Source: an uncultured Bacteroidales bacterium | GTDB lineage: Bacteria > Bacteroidota > Bacteroidia > Bacteroidales > UBA932 | Length of the DNA stretch: 45,795 bases | Assembly: GCA_947305645.1 (NCBI GenBank) | Contig: CAMZEC010000011.1 | Location: forward strand, 1 to 45,795 | Direction: 5' to 3' | Shown: one piece after another, positions 8,301 through 16,008 of the stretch | Layout: the number at the start of each line of letters is the position of its first letter | How positions within the stretch are numbered: position 1 is the first letter of the stretch | Notes under the pieces: generated by a model | Databases searched by the model: none | The model's input: the letters and a program-made list of their open reading frames with translations, nothing else | What the model was told of the DNA's origin: nothing | Program-made: the position numbers and the translations under genes

Positions 8301-9239
8301 CCGATCAACCTGTCCTTTAATCGTGGAAACGTACATTTCGTTTGCATGCGCGATATTAACTACGATAGTAATACCGATGCCTCCAGCTATCACGGAGGGT
8401 TTAATGATGCCCAGTACGCCTGGTTGCAGCAGGATCTCGCCAATGTGCCGAAGAGCAAGATGATAGTTTTGTGCGTTCACATCCCGCTCTATAATATTAC
8501 CGGAAACGAACATGTCACTGACGTAATCAATCTGATAAAGCAATATGCCTCGGCCAAGATATTCTCGGGCCATACTCATTATAAGCGTTTCTACTCCAAC
8601 ATAAAATCAACCGGAGTCAACGAGCATATACACAGTGCGGTCTGCGGTCAGTGGTGGTGGAGCAACATTGAGGGCGACGGTTGCCCGAACGGATATACTA
8701 TATACAAGTTCAGCGGCACCTCCATTGCGGATGAGTATTTCGTGGGCCAGAACGAACAGATGAATACACGCGATTACCAGATGCGCATTTACCGCGGCAA
8801 TCTCAAGACCGGTGGAAGCTATGCATACTTCCAGTGGCCATACGAGGCAAAAAAACTCATGATCAATGTGTTCAACGGGGATTCCCGCTGGACTGTCAAG
8901 GTATACGAAAACGGCGTGTTCAGCGGAAATGCATCCCTGATGAGTAATTCCAAGCAAACCTACAGTTCCGTCACCGCAGGTGAGACCTATACTGTTTCAA
9001 CAGCTTCCAATCAGGACTGGTGGGCCATTGGATACCATGTTGGAGTGAGAGGGCGCGGTACTACCGGTACCAGCTACTACACAAATATGTTCCATATGTA
9101 TACCTATACGCTTAAGGACGCCAATGCAAGCGTTAAAGTGGTTGCCACCGACGGCTACGGCAATTCTTACGAATGCACGGACGTGATAAGCGAGGATTGC
9201 TGGTATCCCGATTATGTCAAAGGCGTAAATGCGCTCTGA
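5370..9239 (+). CDS. Giant lipoprotein: fimbrillin-like, beta-helix repeats and calcineurin-like phosphoesterase
   Basis: The 1289-residue product starts MKRYILFLILLISVICC, a lipoprotein signal. Residues 25-235 resemble the fimbrillin-like domain of Bacteroidota surface proteins (VFWSEGDAIAVYDG). Residues 238-690 look like a right-handed beta-helix with GLUG-type repeats of GGIAG followed by CxNxG. About 768-855 matches the MetallophosN carboxypeptidase-like fold. About 857-1085 is a calcineurin-like phosphoesterase with ADPQ (D862), GD (G906-D907), GNHD (940-943), a CVHIP motif and GHTH (1067-1070). The remainder matches MetallophosC. The metal site looks complete, with DxQ in place of DxH. 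It probably acts at the cell surface; the substrate is unknown. Longer frames open back into uvrA, but the ATG at 5370 with its signal peptide is the credible start. Confidence 0.8.
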   Translation: MKRYILFLILLISVICCTPEHVEIEISRQVPITLEACIDASESKATLEGVKVFWSEGDAIAVYDGESFSLFTLIAGAGTQHGTFSGMAMAGASSYTAVYPFSASTINDGVLDAVVPRSQWPSLDNVDPNALVMKAVASKGETLVFKNQAALLKFSVPDYVSEMLIAPVGHPFVNVVTSGGAGIYYVALTPGEYNGLSVFCSTPKNWYVKSSKNTLPAARNTITDLGGISLEKKALPISHSWQLQSFLESSSAETDLTVVLLQDIDMTDEDMRGGTYTSAADFSGSFDGCGFTVRNIDKPLFNMSHGSISNLKLEGACNSDALEFAPLVVRNYGSISGVTNKAAVSVTAKSDVEDVIVLGGIAAYSYGTISSCSNEADIEFNGSAGIAAAALGGIAGYAEAAVSDCSNNGMVKLAAPCGKKTSALGQIAVSAGNVGGIIGAAYGSAPLNGCVNSGEVVASFDAIEQSTASYARTQVGGIAGSPFGDIDKCLNHGKITAIATTSDRTALSSGNFIFDVGGISGGSITQDNGDYTKPCDNTSIVDCSNDADIVVKLDAAKSNSPVGGIAGWPNGEATGLKSKILRCINSGNITMEGSGKVRLGGIVGGTGTTEDCTNSGSITVNSANSASVIGGIAAFHSQDHGLSGCINTGDVISKVAINAAAGLIGNYGNVTLDCCAACKVDCKVENAAQDKSGTGIIVGLFNGNARNITIGTAAQPVDVAGTLIYGGQEYIVDEVSYKSLLCGSVNTSELHVFYAVCSVPHSGGGYLAEGYVKYNDGTPAAGISVSDGFNVAVTDANGYYSLLTCPDTWYIYISLPSDAVINKNDNGCPDFYTRYKTDQPRYDFTLTRQAVENEFMIFAMADPQAHSSVRGNQKKSDTNRFRDEAKPAINAQIAAQSLPCYGITLGDIVYSESSRNSNGGMTTMRTHFKGINMPVFQTMGNHDYTYFYSTSGKALTTDDTSSTLYLKAQRKFEDVFGPINLSFNRGNVHFVCMRDINYDSNTDASSYHGGFNDAQYAWLQQDLANVPKSKMIVLCVHIPLYNITGNEHVTDVINLIKQYASAKIFSGHTHYKRFYSNIKSTGVNEHIHSAVCGQWWWSNIEGDGCPNGYTIYKFSGTSIADEYFVGQNEQMNTRDYQMRIYRGNLKTGGSYAYFQWPYEAKKLMINVFNGDSRWTVKVYENGVFSGNASLMSNSKQTYSSVTAGETYTVSTASNQDWWAIGYHVGVRGRGTTGTSYYTNMFHMYTYTLKDANASVKVVATDGYGNSYECTDVISEDCWYPDYVKGVNAL

Positions 9240-9636
9240 TACAATATATGACCCGCTGCGGCGCAAGGACGTGGCCGCAACTCCTGAGGAACAGGTTCGT
9301 CAATGGTTCATAGGCGTGCTGCTTCAGGGGGCCGGCGTGCCCGCACATTTGATGATGAGCGAGGCTCCGCTGCAGCTGGGTGCCAAGAAATGGCGGGCGG
9401 ATATACTGGTTTACGACAGGTCCGGGAATCCTCTGGCGGTGGTTGAATGCAAGCGGCCGGACGTGGATATAGACACTGAAGTTGCCGCCCAGGCGATGCG
9501 TTACAACCAGGTGCTCAACGTACGCTGGCTTTTCCTGACCAACGGAAAACGCACCCTTGTGTTTCGCAGAAGCAGGAACATTTTTATAAACCATTCAGAA
9601 TTACCTAAATACGAAGAGATGCTATGTCTACGGTAA
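9229..9636 (+). CDS. HsdR N-terminal-like PD-(D/E)xK protein
   Basis: The 135-residue protein matches the type I restriction enzyme R N-terminal domain (HSDR_N_2). It carries an intact nuclease-type site: D58 in ADILVYD and E73-x-K75 in VVECKRP. It lacks the helicase motor and specificity/methylase partners, so it is not a restriction system by itself. Standalone proteins of this type are frequent in Bacteroidota; their role is not known to me. It overlaps the lipoprotein gene by 11 bp and cca by 13 bp, so it is probably co-translated with both. A nucleic-acid-related role is inferred from the fold and from the cca-xerC neighbours. Confidence 0.75.
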   Translation: MRSDTIYDPLRRKDVAATPEEQVRQWFIGVLLQGAGVPAHLMMSEAPLQLGAKKWRADILVYDRSGNPLAVVECKRPDVDIDTEVAAQAMRYNQVLNVRWLFLTNGKRTLVFRRSRNIFINHSELPKYEEMLCLR

Positions 9637-11054
9637 TGCCCCAGTTCCTGAACAGGCCTGTATTCCGGCTGGTAGGTGAAGTCGCCGCCGAAAGGGGCGT
9701 CCGCGCCTTCGTCATAGGCGGGTACGTCCGCGACTGCCTGCTCGGACGGGAGTGCAACGACATTGATATAGTGGTAGAGGGCAGCGGCATCGAGTTCGCC
9801 AAAGCCGTAGGGGAGAAGTGCGGCCGCAATGTGTCCTATTTCCCGAGCTTCGGAACGGCAATGCTCCGTTTCCATGGAGACGAAATAGAGTTCGTAGGTG
9901 CCCGCAAGGAGTCCTACCGCCGCGAGTCCCGAAAGCCCATAGTTGAGAACGGCACGCTGGAAGACGACCAGCAACGCAGGGACTTTACCATAAACGCCCT
10001 GGCACTCAGCCTGCAACCCGGAGACGATTGCTTCGGCGAGCTGGTGGATCCTTTCGGAGGCGTACGGGATCTTGCAGAAGGCATAATCCGCACCCCGCTC
10101 GATCCCGATACCACTTATTCCGACGACCCTCTCCGAATGCTGCGGGCGGTGCGATTTGCGGCCAAACTCAGCACTTCGGAACAGACGTTTACAATAGTTC
10201 CCGACTCCATGGAGGCTATGCGCCGTATGGCCGACCGCCTCTCTATCCTGTCCGTCGAAAGGATAACGGAGGAGCTTGAAAAGATGATGGCGTCTCCCAA
10301 TCCGTCCATGGCCTTACGGCTGATGGACGAAGGGGGCCTCCTGCCGCATATCCTCCCGGAAATCAGTGCCCTGAAGGGCGTGGAAACGGTGGACGGCAAG
10401 GGGCACAAAGATAACTTCGAACACACGCTTGCAGTGCTTGACAACGTGGCTGCCGTTTCCGACAGTGTACCCCTACGCTGGGCGGCTCTTATGCACGATA
10501 TAGGCAAGCCGGCGACCAAGCGCTTCGATCCTGCAATCGGTTGGAGTTTCCATGGCCACGAGGTGCTGGGCAGCAAGATGGTGCCTAAGATATTCGACCG
10601 CCTGCGCCTGCCGCTCGACATGATGAAATATGTGCGCAAGCTGGTATGGCTGCATCTCCGCCCTATCGCTCTGGTCGACGGAGATGTTACCGACAGTGCA
10701 GTGCGCCGGCTGCTGTTCGACGCCGGAGACGATATCGACGACCTGATGATACTCTGCAATGCCGATATCACCTCGAAGAATCCGGTGAAAGTGGCCAGGA
10801 TTAAATCCAACTTCGAACTTGTCAAGCAGAAACTTATAGCAGTAGAGGCCAAGGACAAGATACGCAACTTCAAGAATCCCATTACTGGGGAGTATGTGAT
10901 GGAAGTATACGGGATACCGCCGTGTGCGCAAATAGGCATACTTAAGGAAGCTGTCAAGGAAGCGATACTGGACGGGCTTATCGGCAACAACTTTGAAGAA
11001 GCCGACGAGTATATGCGCAAGGTTGCCAAGGACATGGGACTCAATGAGAAATAA
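9624..11054 (+). CDS. cca: CCA tRNA nucleotidyltransferase with HD domain
   Basis: The 476-residue class II nucleotidyltransferase adds or repairs the 3'-CCA of tRNAs. The head domain has GGYVRDCLLG (residues about 32-41) and the metal-binding DIDIVV. The neck follows with RMLRAVRFAAKL. A C-terminal HD domain with MHDIGKPATK suggests an added phosphohydrolase activity. The enzyme is essential here if CCA is not encoded: tRNA-Asp and tmRNA in this window both lack a proper CCA in DNA. The start at 9624 overlaps the end of the HsdR-like gene, and the end overlaps xerC by 11 bp. Confidence 0.93.
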   Translation: MSTVMPQFLNRPVFRLVGEVAAERGVRAFVIGGYVRDCLLGRECNDIDIVVEGSGIEFAKAVGEKCGRNVSYFPSFGTAMLRFHGDEIEFVGARKESYRRESRKPIVENGTLEDDQQRRDFTINALALSLQPGDDCFGELVDPFGGVRDLAEGIIRTPLDPDTTYSDDPLRMLRAVRFAAKLSTSEQTFTIVPDSMEAMRRMADRLSILSVERITEELEKMMASPNPSMALRLMDEGGLLPHILPEISALKGVETVDGKGHKDNFEHTLAVLDNVAAVSDSVPLRWAALMHDIGKPATKRFDPAIGWSFHGHEVLGSKMVPKIFDRLRLPLDMMKYVRKLVWLHLRPIALVDGDVTDSAVRRLLFDAGDDIDDLMILCNADITSKNPVKVARIKSNFELVKQKLIAVEAKDKIRNFKNPITGEYVMEVYGIPPCAQIGILKEAVKEAILDGLIGNNFEEADEYMRKVAKDMGLNEK

Positions 11055-11964
11055 ATATCTCTCATACATACGCGACATACGCCGCTACTCGCCAAGGACT
11101 TACGAAATCTATTCGGAAGTCATTCAGAATTTCGTGGATTTCTGCGAGGGCTCGGAAGACTTTGCAAACACCTTGAACGTCAATGCTATAAGAGCGTATG
11201 AAGTATATTTGTTCGATTCCCGGAAGCTGTCTCCCAGGACGGTTACCCAGCATTTGAGCGTGTTGAGCGGTTTCTGCCGCTTCCTTATTAAACAAGGGGT
11301 ACTTAAAAGCAATCCCGTCCATCTGGTCAAGCGTCCAAAATTGGAAAAGCGCCTGCCGGTATTCTATAAGGAGCAGTCTATGGAGGCCTATTTCGAGTCT
11401 ACCAAAGGGGATCCGGAATTCGGAAGTTATGAGCAAAAGCTGAACAGACTGATTATCAGCTTACTGGCCTCTTGTGGCCTGCGGCGGGCCGAACTGATAT
11501 CATTGAACGTCTCGTCAATAGACTTCAAGCGCCAGGTTCTGCGGGTCAGGGGAAAAGGTGATAAAATGAGAGAAATTCCTCTGCTCCCTTCGCTTTGTGA
11601 AGAAATTTCACTATATTTGAGTGCAGTCAGTTCTTTGACGGATGACGCGTATGCGCCCGAATCGCCGCTTCTGCGAACCCGCAAGGGGACTCGCTTGTAT
11701 CCGGTTTTCGTGGACAGGGTTGTCAAAAAGGAGCTTGCAGGCGTGCCTGACGTAACTGTACGCCGATCTCCGCATGTATTGCGCCACACCCTTGCCACGG
11801 AGCTATTGCAAGACGGTGCCGACCTTAATTCAATAAAGGAATTGTTGGGACACAGTTCGCTGGCAGCTACGCAGGTCTATACGCACAATACCGTGGAACG
11901 GCTGCAAAGTGTATATAACAACGCCCATCCCAGGGCAAAAAACGGAGGTAAAAATGGAGATTAA
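11044..11964 (+). CDS. xerC: Tyrosine recombinase XerC-type
   Basis: The 306-residue site-specific recombinase has an N-terminal SAM-like DNA-binding domain and a C-terminal catalytic domain. The residues are R147 (GLRRAEL), K171, H244-x-x-R247 (HVLRH), H270 (LGHSS) and nucleophile Y279 (QVYTH). Its size and its place in a housekeeping operon fit the chromosome-dimer-resolving Xer recombinase rather than a mobile-element integrase. The ATG at 11044 lies inside the last codons of cca and removes an unlikely 17-residue extension. The stop overlaps the start of the hibernation-factor gene. Confidence 0.88.
   Translation: MRNKYLSYIRDIRRYSPRTYEIYSEVIQNFVDFCEGSEDFANTLNVNAIRAYEVYLFDSRKLSPRTVTQHLSVLSGFCRFLIKQGVLKSNPVHLVKRPKLEKRLPVFYKEQSMEAYFESTKGDPEFGSYEQKLNRLIISLLASCGLRRAELISLNVSSIDFKRQVLRVRGKGDKMREIPLLPSLCEEISLYLSAVSSLTDDAYAPESPLLRTRKGTRLYPVFVDRVVKKELAGVPDVTVRRSPHVLRHTLATELLQDGADLNSIKELLGHSSLAATQVYTHNTVERLQSVYNNAHPRAKNGGKNGD
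11944..11948 (+). promoter_or_regulatory. Shine-Dalgarno-like GGAGG before hpf
   Basis: GGAGG lies 5 nt before the hpf ATG, inside the last codons of xerC. Ribosome binding sites of this kind are rare in this window and phylum. It fixes the start at 11954, although it could be a by-product of the Asn-Gly-Gly codons of XerC. Confidence 0.45.
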
Positions 11965-12247
11965 ACTCAAATCCCTCAAATTCGACGCCGGCGAGAAGCT
12001 CACCGCGTTCGTCGAAAAGAAAGTCGCACGTCTTGAGAAATTCTTCCTGCCCGGAGTAGCACCGGAGACGGAAGTGACCTTGGAAGACGTTAAGGAAGGC
12101 AAAAAAGCCAAGCTGCACATTCATCTTCCCGGTGACGACCTCATCATCGAGCGGGTAGCGGACACATTCGAAAATGCAATTACCGGCGCGGTGGATGCAA
12201 TGAAGGAAAAGCTCACCAGAACCAAAGAAAAACTCTTCGACAAATAA
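11954..12247 (+). CDS. hpf: Ribosome hibernation-promoting factor (HPF/RaiA family, short form)
   Basis: The 97-residue product begins MEIKLKSLKFDAGEKL. It follows the beta-alpha-beta-beta-beta-alpha pattern of HPF/RaiA proteins, with FVEKKVARLEKFF as helix 1 and the basic ITGAVDAMKEKLTRTKEKL as helix 2. These proteins bind the 30S decoding region in stationary phase and inactivate ribosomes. There is no C-terminal dimerisation domain, so this is the short type. The gene overlaps xerC by 11 bp and is followed by a rho-independent terminator, so it ends the operon that includes cca and xerC. Confidence 0.88.
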   Translation: MEIKLKSLKFDAGEKLTAFVEKKVARLEKFFLPGVAPETEVTLEDVKEGKKAKLHIHLPGDDLIIERVADTFENAITGAVDAMKEKLTRTKEKLFDK

Positions 12248-12252
12248 CAGTT

Positions 12253-12279
12253 ACGGCGGCCCGAAAGGCTGCCGTCTTT
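12253..12279 (+). terminator. Rho-independent terminator after hpf
   Basis: ACGGCGGCC pairs with GGCTGCCGT (one G-U pair) around a CGAAA loop, followed by CTTTCATTT. It lies 5 bp after hpf and ends where the convergent hisIE gene stops, so it may serve both. Confidence 0.8.
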
Positions 12280-12878
12280 CATTTATGACGCAGGGCGAGC
12301 TCCCTTTCTATATCTTCCGGCGAGCAGCCCATGGATTCCATAAGAACAAGCAAATGGTAGGCGAGATCGGCCGTTTCGTATATGAAACGGTCACGGTTTC
12401 CATCGACTGCCTCGATAATGGCTTCGGTGGCTTCTTCTCCTACTTTCTTGGCAATGGCCTTGGGCCCTTTGACAAACAGCCTGGTGGTATAAGAACCGTC
12501 CGGCATTTCGGCGTGGCGTTCTTTTATAAGGCGCGAAAGCGAGCGCACGAATCCCTCATGGTCGGGAGTGTCGAAGCAGGCGGTCGTGCCCCTGTGGCAA
12601 GTGGGACCGACCGGGTCGGCCTGAATCAGCAGGGTGTCTGCATCGCAGTCGGCGAACATCCTTCGTACGTTCAGGAAATGGCCGCTGGTTTCGCCTTTGG
12701 TCCAGAGTTCCTGGCGCGTGCGGGAGAAGAATGTAACCCGACCCTCAGAGACCGTCTTTTCGAAAGCCTCACGGTTCATATAGCCCAGCATCAGCACCTT
12801 CAGAGTCTGTGCGTCCTGTACGATTACCGGCAAAAGAACATCTGCATTTTTGCTTAAGTTGAAATCGTCGAATATCAT
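12279..12878 (-). CDS. hisIE: Bifunctional phosphoribosyl-AMP cyclohydrolase / phosphoribosyl-ATP pyrophosphatase
   Basis: The 199-residue fusion enzyme carries out histidine steps 2 and 3. The HisI part has the metal-binding FADCDADTLL and CHRGTTACF motifs with GYMNREAF upstream. The HisE part has the helical pyrophosphatase motif KKVGEEATEAIIEA followed by LAYHLLVLM. The ATG at 12878 gives MIFDDFNLSK; a TTG nine bases further upstream (12887) is the only alternative. It is the last gene of the his operon, 13 bp after hisF. Confidence 0.95.
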   Translation of the reverse strand: MIFDDFNLSKNADVLLPVIVQDAQTLKVLMLGYMNREAFEKTVSEGRVTFFSRTRQELWTKGETSGHFLNVRRMFADCDADTLLIQADPVGPTCHRGTTACFDTPDHEGFVRSLSRLIKERHAEMPDGSYTTRLFVKGPKAIAKKVGEEATEAIIEAVDGNRDRFIYETADLAYHLLVLMESMGCSPEDIERELALRHK

Positions 12879-12891
12879 ATTACTCAATTGT

Positions 12892-13650
12892 TTATATTCT
12901 TACTGGAATTCCTGATGCTGCGAGTTGCCCCTTGACTTCGGCCACAGTGTACTTACCGTAGTGGAAGATACTGGCCGCGAGGGCTGCGTCGGCTTTGCCG
13001 TCCGTAAGTACGGCGGCAATATCATCTACGCTGCCTGCGCCGCCCGAGGCGATAAGCGGTATGCCGAGGCTGTCGGACAGGGCGGCATAGACGGGGCAGG
13101 GGTAGCCGTTCCGCGTGCCGTCGTGGTCCATGGAGGTGAAGAGTATCTCTCCGGCGCCGCGGTCTTCGGCCTCCCGGGCCCAGGCAAAGAGTTCCTTGTC
13201 CGTGGGACGGCTTCCTCCGTGCGTGGTCGCATGCCATTTTCCGTCCGGGCCTGATTTGGCGTCGATGGCCACGACGACGAACTGCCTTCCGTAGCGGCCG
13301 GCGATTTCGCCTATCAATTCCGGCCTGGCGATGGCTGCACTGTTGATGGTAATCTTGTCCGCTCCCGCATCAAGCAGGCGCGCCGCGTCGTCCAAACTCC
13401 TTATTCCACCTCCGACGGTAAACGGTATGTTGACGGTATCGGCGACCCGCCTGACAAGTTCCGCAAAGGTATTGCGGCCTTCGATGGTCGCGCTAATGTC
13501 CAGGTAGACCAGCTCGTCGGCGCCTTCCATGGCATATTTGTGCCCCATTTCTACCGCGTCGCCAACTTCGGCGAGGCTTGTGAAATTGATGCCTTTGACA
13601 ACCCGTCCGTCCTTGACGTCCAGGCAGGGTATTATGCGTTTTGCAAGCAT
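12892..13650 (-). CDS. hisF: Imidazole glycerol phosphate synthase subunit HisF
   Basis: The 252-residue cyclase subunit is a (beta/alpha)8 barrel. It uses ammonia from HisH to convert PRFAR to imidazole glycerol phosphate and AICAR. The catalytic aspartates are in PCLDVKDGRVVKG (residues about 7-19) and VVAIDAKSG. The phosphate-binding loops TVGGGIRS and IASGGAGS are present. It starts at ATG 13650, overlapping the end of hisA by 19 bp, the largest overlap in this operon. Confidence 0.97.
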   Translation of the reverse strand: MLAKRIIPCLDVKDGRVVKGINFTSLAEVGDAVEMGHKYAMEGADELVYLDISATIEGRNTFAELVRRVADTVNIPFTVGGGIRSLDDAARLLDAGADKITINSAAIARPELIGEIAGRYGRQFVVVAIDAKSGPDGKWHATTHGGSRPTDKELFAWAREAEDRGAGEILFTSMDHDGTRNGYPCPVYAALSDSLGIPLIASGGAGSVDDIAAVLTDGKADAALAASIFHYGKYTVAEVKGQLAASGIPVRI

Positions 13651-14357
13651 GTCGCCAGTTCTTTCAGGGTGATGCGGTTTTCGTATATTGCCTTGCCGAT
13701 TATTATGCCGTGGAGTCCCAGCTCATCTGCCCGCCGTATATCGTCAAGGCAGGAAACGCCTCCGCTTACTATGATTCCCAGCTTAGGGAAACTCTCTTTC
13801 AAATCTGAATAAAGCGGGAAAGAAGGCCCCTGGAGCATGCCGTCCCTGGATATGTCGGTAACAATGGTCTGCTCCAGGCCGTCAGGTGTAAACAAGCGTA
13901 TTAATCCTTTCAGGCCCAGTCCGCCGTCTTCCTGCCATCCGCTCACTGCGACCCTGCCGTTACGGGCATCTGCGCCAAGGATTATGCGCGTCCCATAGTT
14001 CTTAAGCCATTGTTTCATGAGCCCTGGCTCTTTTACGGCCACGCTGCCTATTATGCCCCAGTCGGCTCCGGCGTTGAATACGTCCTTCAGGGCTGTGTCG
14101 TCTTTGATTCCGCCGCCCCATTCGAGCTTCAGCAGGCCCAGGGCTGCAATGCGCTCAAGTGTCTTGAGATTTCTGGGCGATGCTTCTTTTGCCCCTTCCA
14201 GATCTACCAGATGCAGGCGTGTAACTCCGCAGTCGGCGTAGGCGCGGGCCCAGTCTTCCGGATATCCGTCATAAACCTTCTGCGAGGAGTAGTCGCCCTG
14301 CGAGAGGCGGATACACCTGCCTCCCATAATATCTATGGCCGGGATAATCTCTATCAT
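13632..14357 (-). CDS. hisA: ProFAR isomerase (HisA)
   Basis: The 241-residue (beta/alpha)8-barrel isomerase catalyses histidine step 4. The general base is the aspartate in IPAIDIMGGRCIRL, and the general acid is in VTDISRDGMLQGP. Phosphate loops WGGGIKD and VSGGVS are present. It has the usual family length, overlaps hisH by 4 bp (ATGA) and precedes hisF. Confidence 0.96.
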   Translation of the reverse strand: MIEIIPAIDIMGGRCIRLSQGDYSSQKVYDGYPEDWARAYADCGVTRLHLVDLEGAKEASPRNLKTLERIAALGLLKLEWGGGIKDDTALKDVFNAGADWGIIGSVAVKEPGLMKQWLKNYGTRIILGADARNGRVAVSGWQEDGGLGLKGLIRLFTPDGLEQTIVTDISRDGMLQGPSFPLYSDLKESFPKLGIIVSGGVSCLDDIRRADELGLHGIIIGKAIYENRITLKELATCLQNA

Positions 14358-14944
14358 AGGGCGAGGAAATTCTTCAGTATCTGTTCTCCGGCCAGGCCGC
14401 TCTTTTCAGGGTGAAACTGGGTGCCGTAAAAGTTTTCGTAACGCAGTGCGGCACTGAACATCACGCTGTCGTAATTGCATGTGGCCACGGTGTCAGGGCA
14501 TGTGCCGGCATAAAATGAATGCACAAAATAGACGTAGCTGTTCCGCGGGACGTCCTTCAGCAGTTTGCTTTCCATATTGGAAAGGTTATTCCATCCCATG
14601 TGAGGAACCTTCCGTCCCGGAGCCGCTGTGAATCTCCTGACGTGAGCATCGAAAATGCCCATGCAGGGCACTCCGGGAGCTTCTTCGCTGTCTCTGCAAA
14701 GCACCTGCATGCCGACGCAAATGCCCAGCACAGGTTGCCTGAGCGAACGTATGATGTTCGGAAGCCCGAGGGCTTTCAGATTCTCCATGGCCTTGCCGGC
14801 ATGGCCGACACCGGGAAGAATCACACGGTCGGCTTTTAGAATGATGTCGGGATCTGCAGTCACGATGCACTGAGCACCGAGGCGGCCAAGGGCGTTCTCC
14901 AGCGAACGCAGGTTCCCCATGTCGTAGTCTATAACGGCTATCAT
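14354..14944 (-). CDS. hisH: Imidazole glycerol phosphate synthase glutaminase subunit HisH
   Basis: The 196-residue class I glutamine amidotransferase supplies ammonia to HisF. The nucleophile elbow is GICVGMQVL, and the His/Glu pair of the triad is in TQFHPEKSG. The N-terminus [14 protein letters not shown] is typical. It overlaps hisB and hisA by 4 bp each. In the operon hisA separates it from its partner hisF. Confidence 0.96.
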   Translation of the reverse strand: MIAVIDYDMGNLRSLENALGRLGAQCIVTADPDIILKADRVILPGVGHAGKAMENLKALGLPNIIRSLRQPVLGICVGMQVLCRDSEEAPGVPCMGIFDAHVRRFTAAPGRKVPHMGWNNLSNMESKLLKDVPRNSYVYFVHSFYAGTCPDTVATCNYDSVMFSAALRYENFYGTQFHPEKSGLAGEQILKNFLAL

Positions 14945-16008
14945 AACGTTCCTTTTGAAGAGGGGAGAGTGCTGTCGAACACATTACGCCTTACCGCCTG
15001 ACGCAAGGCGCGGGAAAACGCCTTGAAAATGGATTCTGCAAGGTGATGGTTATTCTCGCCCTCTGCTTCTATCCTGAGGTTGCAACGGGCTTCAGCACAA
15101 AGCGACTTGAAGAAATGAGGGAACATTTCCGTCGGAGTGTCGCCTATGTATTCACGGTCGAACTGAACCTTCCAGACAAAAACCGGGCGACCGCCGAAAT
15201 CAATGAGAACCAGTGCTTTACAATCATCCATCGGAAGCGCGAATCCATATCGCTCCAGGCCTCTTTTGTCCCCTAGCGCCCGGTATATTGCCTGACCTAA
15301 CGCTATGCCGGTATCTTCAATGGTATGGTGCTCGTCAACCTTTAGGTCTCCTTTGCAGTTTACAGCCAGGCTGACTCCGCCATGATGGGGGATCTGCTCC
15401 AGCATGTGGTCGAAAAAGTTCAAGCCGGTGCTTATCCCTGAGGGCCCTTTGCCGTCCAGGTCAAGGGTGAGCTCAATGTCAGTCTCGCGGGTCTTGCGTT
15501 TAACGGTGACTTGACGGGAAGAACTCCTGACGCTTTCTGCAATTTCCGCCCAGTTCAAAGGACCCAGCTGAAGGGCGCGTGCACCCAGATTTGCCGCCAA
15601 TTCCACATCCGTCTGCCTGTCGCCGATAACAAAGCATGCCGGCAGGTCGTAAGAGCCGTCCATGTATGCACCGAACATTCCTGTCCCGGGCTTGCGCGTA
15701 GGGGCGTTCTCATAAGGGAATGACTTGTCTATCAGAATGTTGTCGAACACGACACCTTCTCCTTTGAGCGTCTCGAGCATGAGATTCTGGAAGGGCAGGA
15801 AAGTCTCTGTGGGGAAGGAGGGCGTGCCGAGTCCGTCCTGGTTGGAGACCAGCACAAGCTCATATCCAAGTCCTGTCAATGCTTTGAGGCCGGAAATGGC
15901 TCCGGGCACGAAGGCGAATTTTTCCAGGGCATCGATCTGCTCGTCAGCCGGTTCTGCCAATATGGTTCCATCCCGGTCTATGAATAGTGCTTTTTTCAAG
16001 GTGCTCAT
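14941..16008 (-). CDS. hisB: Bifunctional histidinol-phosphatase / imidazoleglycerol-phosphate dehydratase
   Basis: The 355-residue fusion has two domains. Residues 1 to about 165 form a HAD-type phosphatase with FIDRDGTI (nucleophile Asp), VSNQDGLG and VIGDRQTD. Residues about 168-355 form the dehydratase, with metal-binding [10 protein letters not shown] and [13 protein letters not shown]. They catalyse histidine steps 8 and 6. The fusion is shared by gammaproteobacteria and many Bacteroidota. It overlaps its neighbours by 4 bp on each side. Confidence 0.97.
   Translation of the reverse strand: MSTLKKALFIDRDGTILAEPADEQIDALEKFAFVPGAISGLKALTGLGYELVLVSNQDGLGTPSFPTETFLPFQNLMLETLKGEGVVFDNILIDKSFPYENAPTRKPGTGMFGAYMDGSYDLPACFVIGDRQTDVELAANLGARALQLGPLNWAEIAESVRSSSRQVTVKRKTRETDIELTLDLDGKGPSGISTGLNFFDHMLEQIPHHGGVSLAVNCKGDLKVDEHHTIEDTGIALGQAIYRALGDKRGLERYGFALPMDDCKALVLIDFGGRPVFVWKVQFDREYIGDTPTEMFPHFFKSLCAEARCNLRIEAEGENNHHLAESIFKAFSRALRQAVRRNVFDSTLPSSKGTL

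Noticed and set aside
13632..13650. Frameshift or fusion between hisA and hisF
   Set aside because: Both proteins are full length with standard termini; the 19-bp overlap is only a large coupling overlap.
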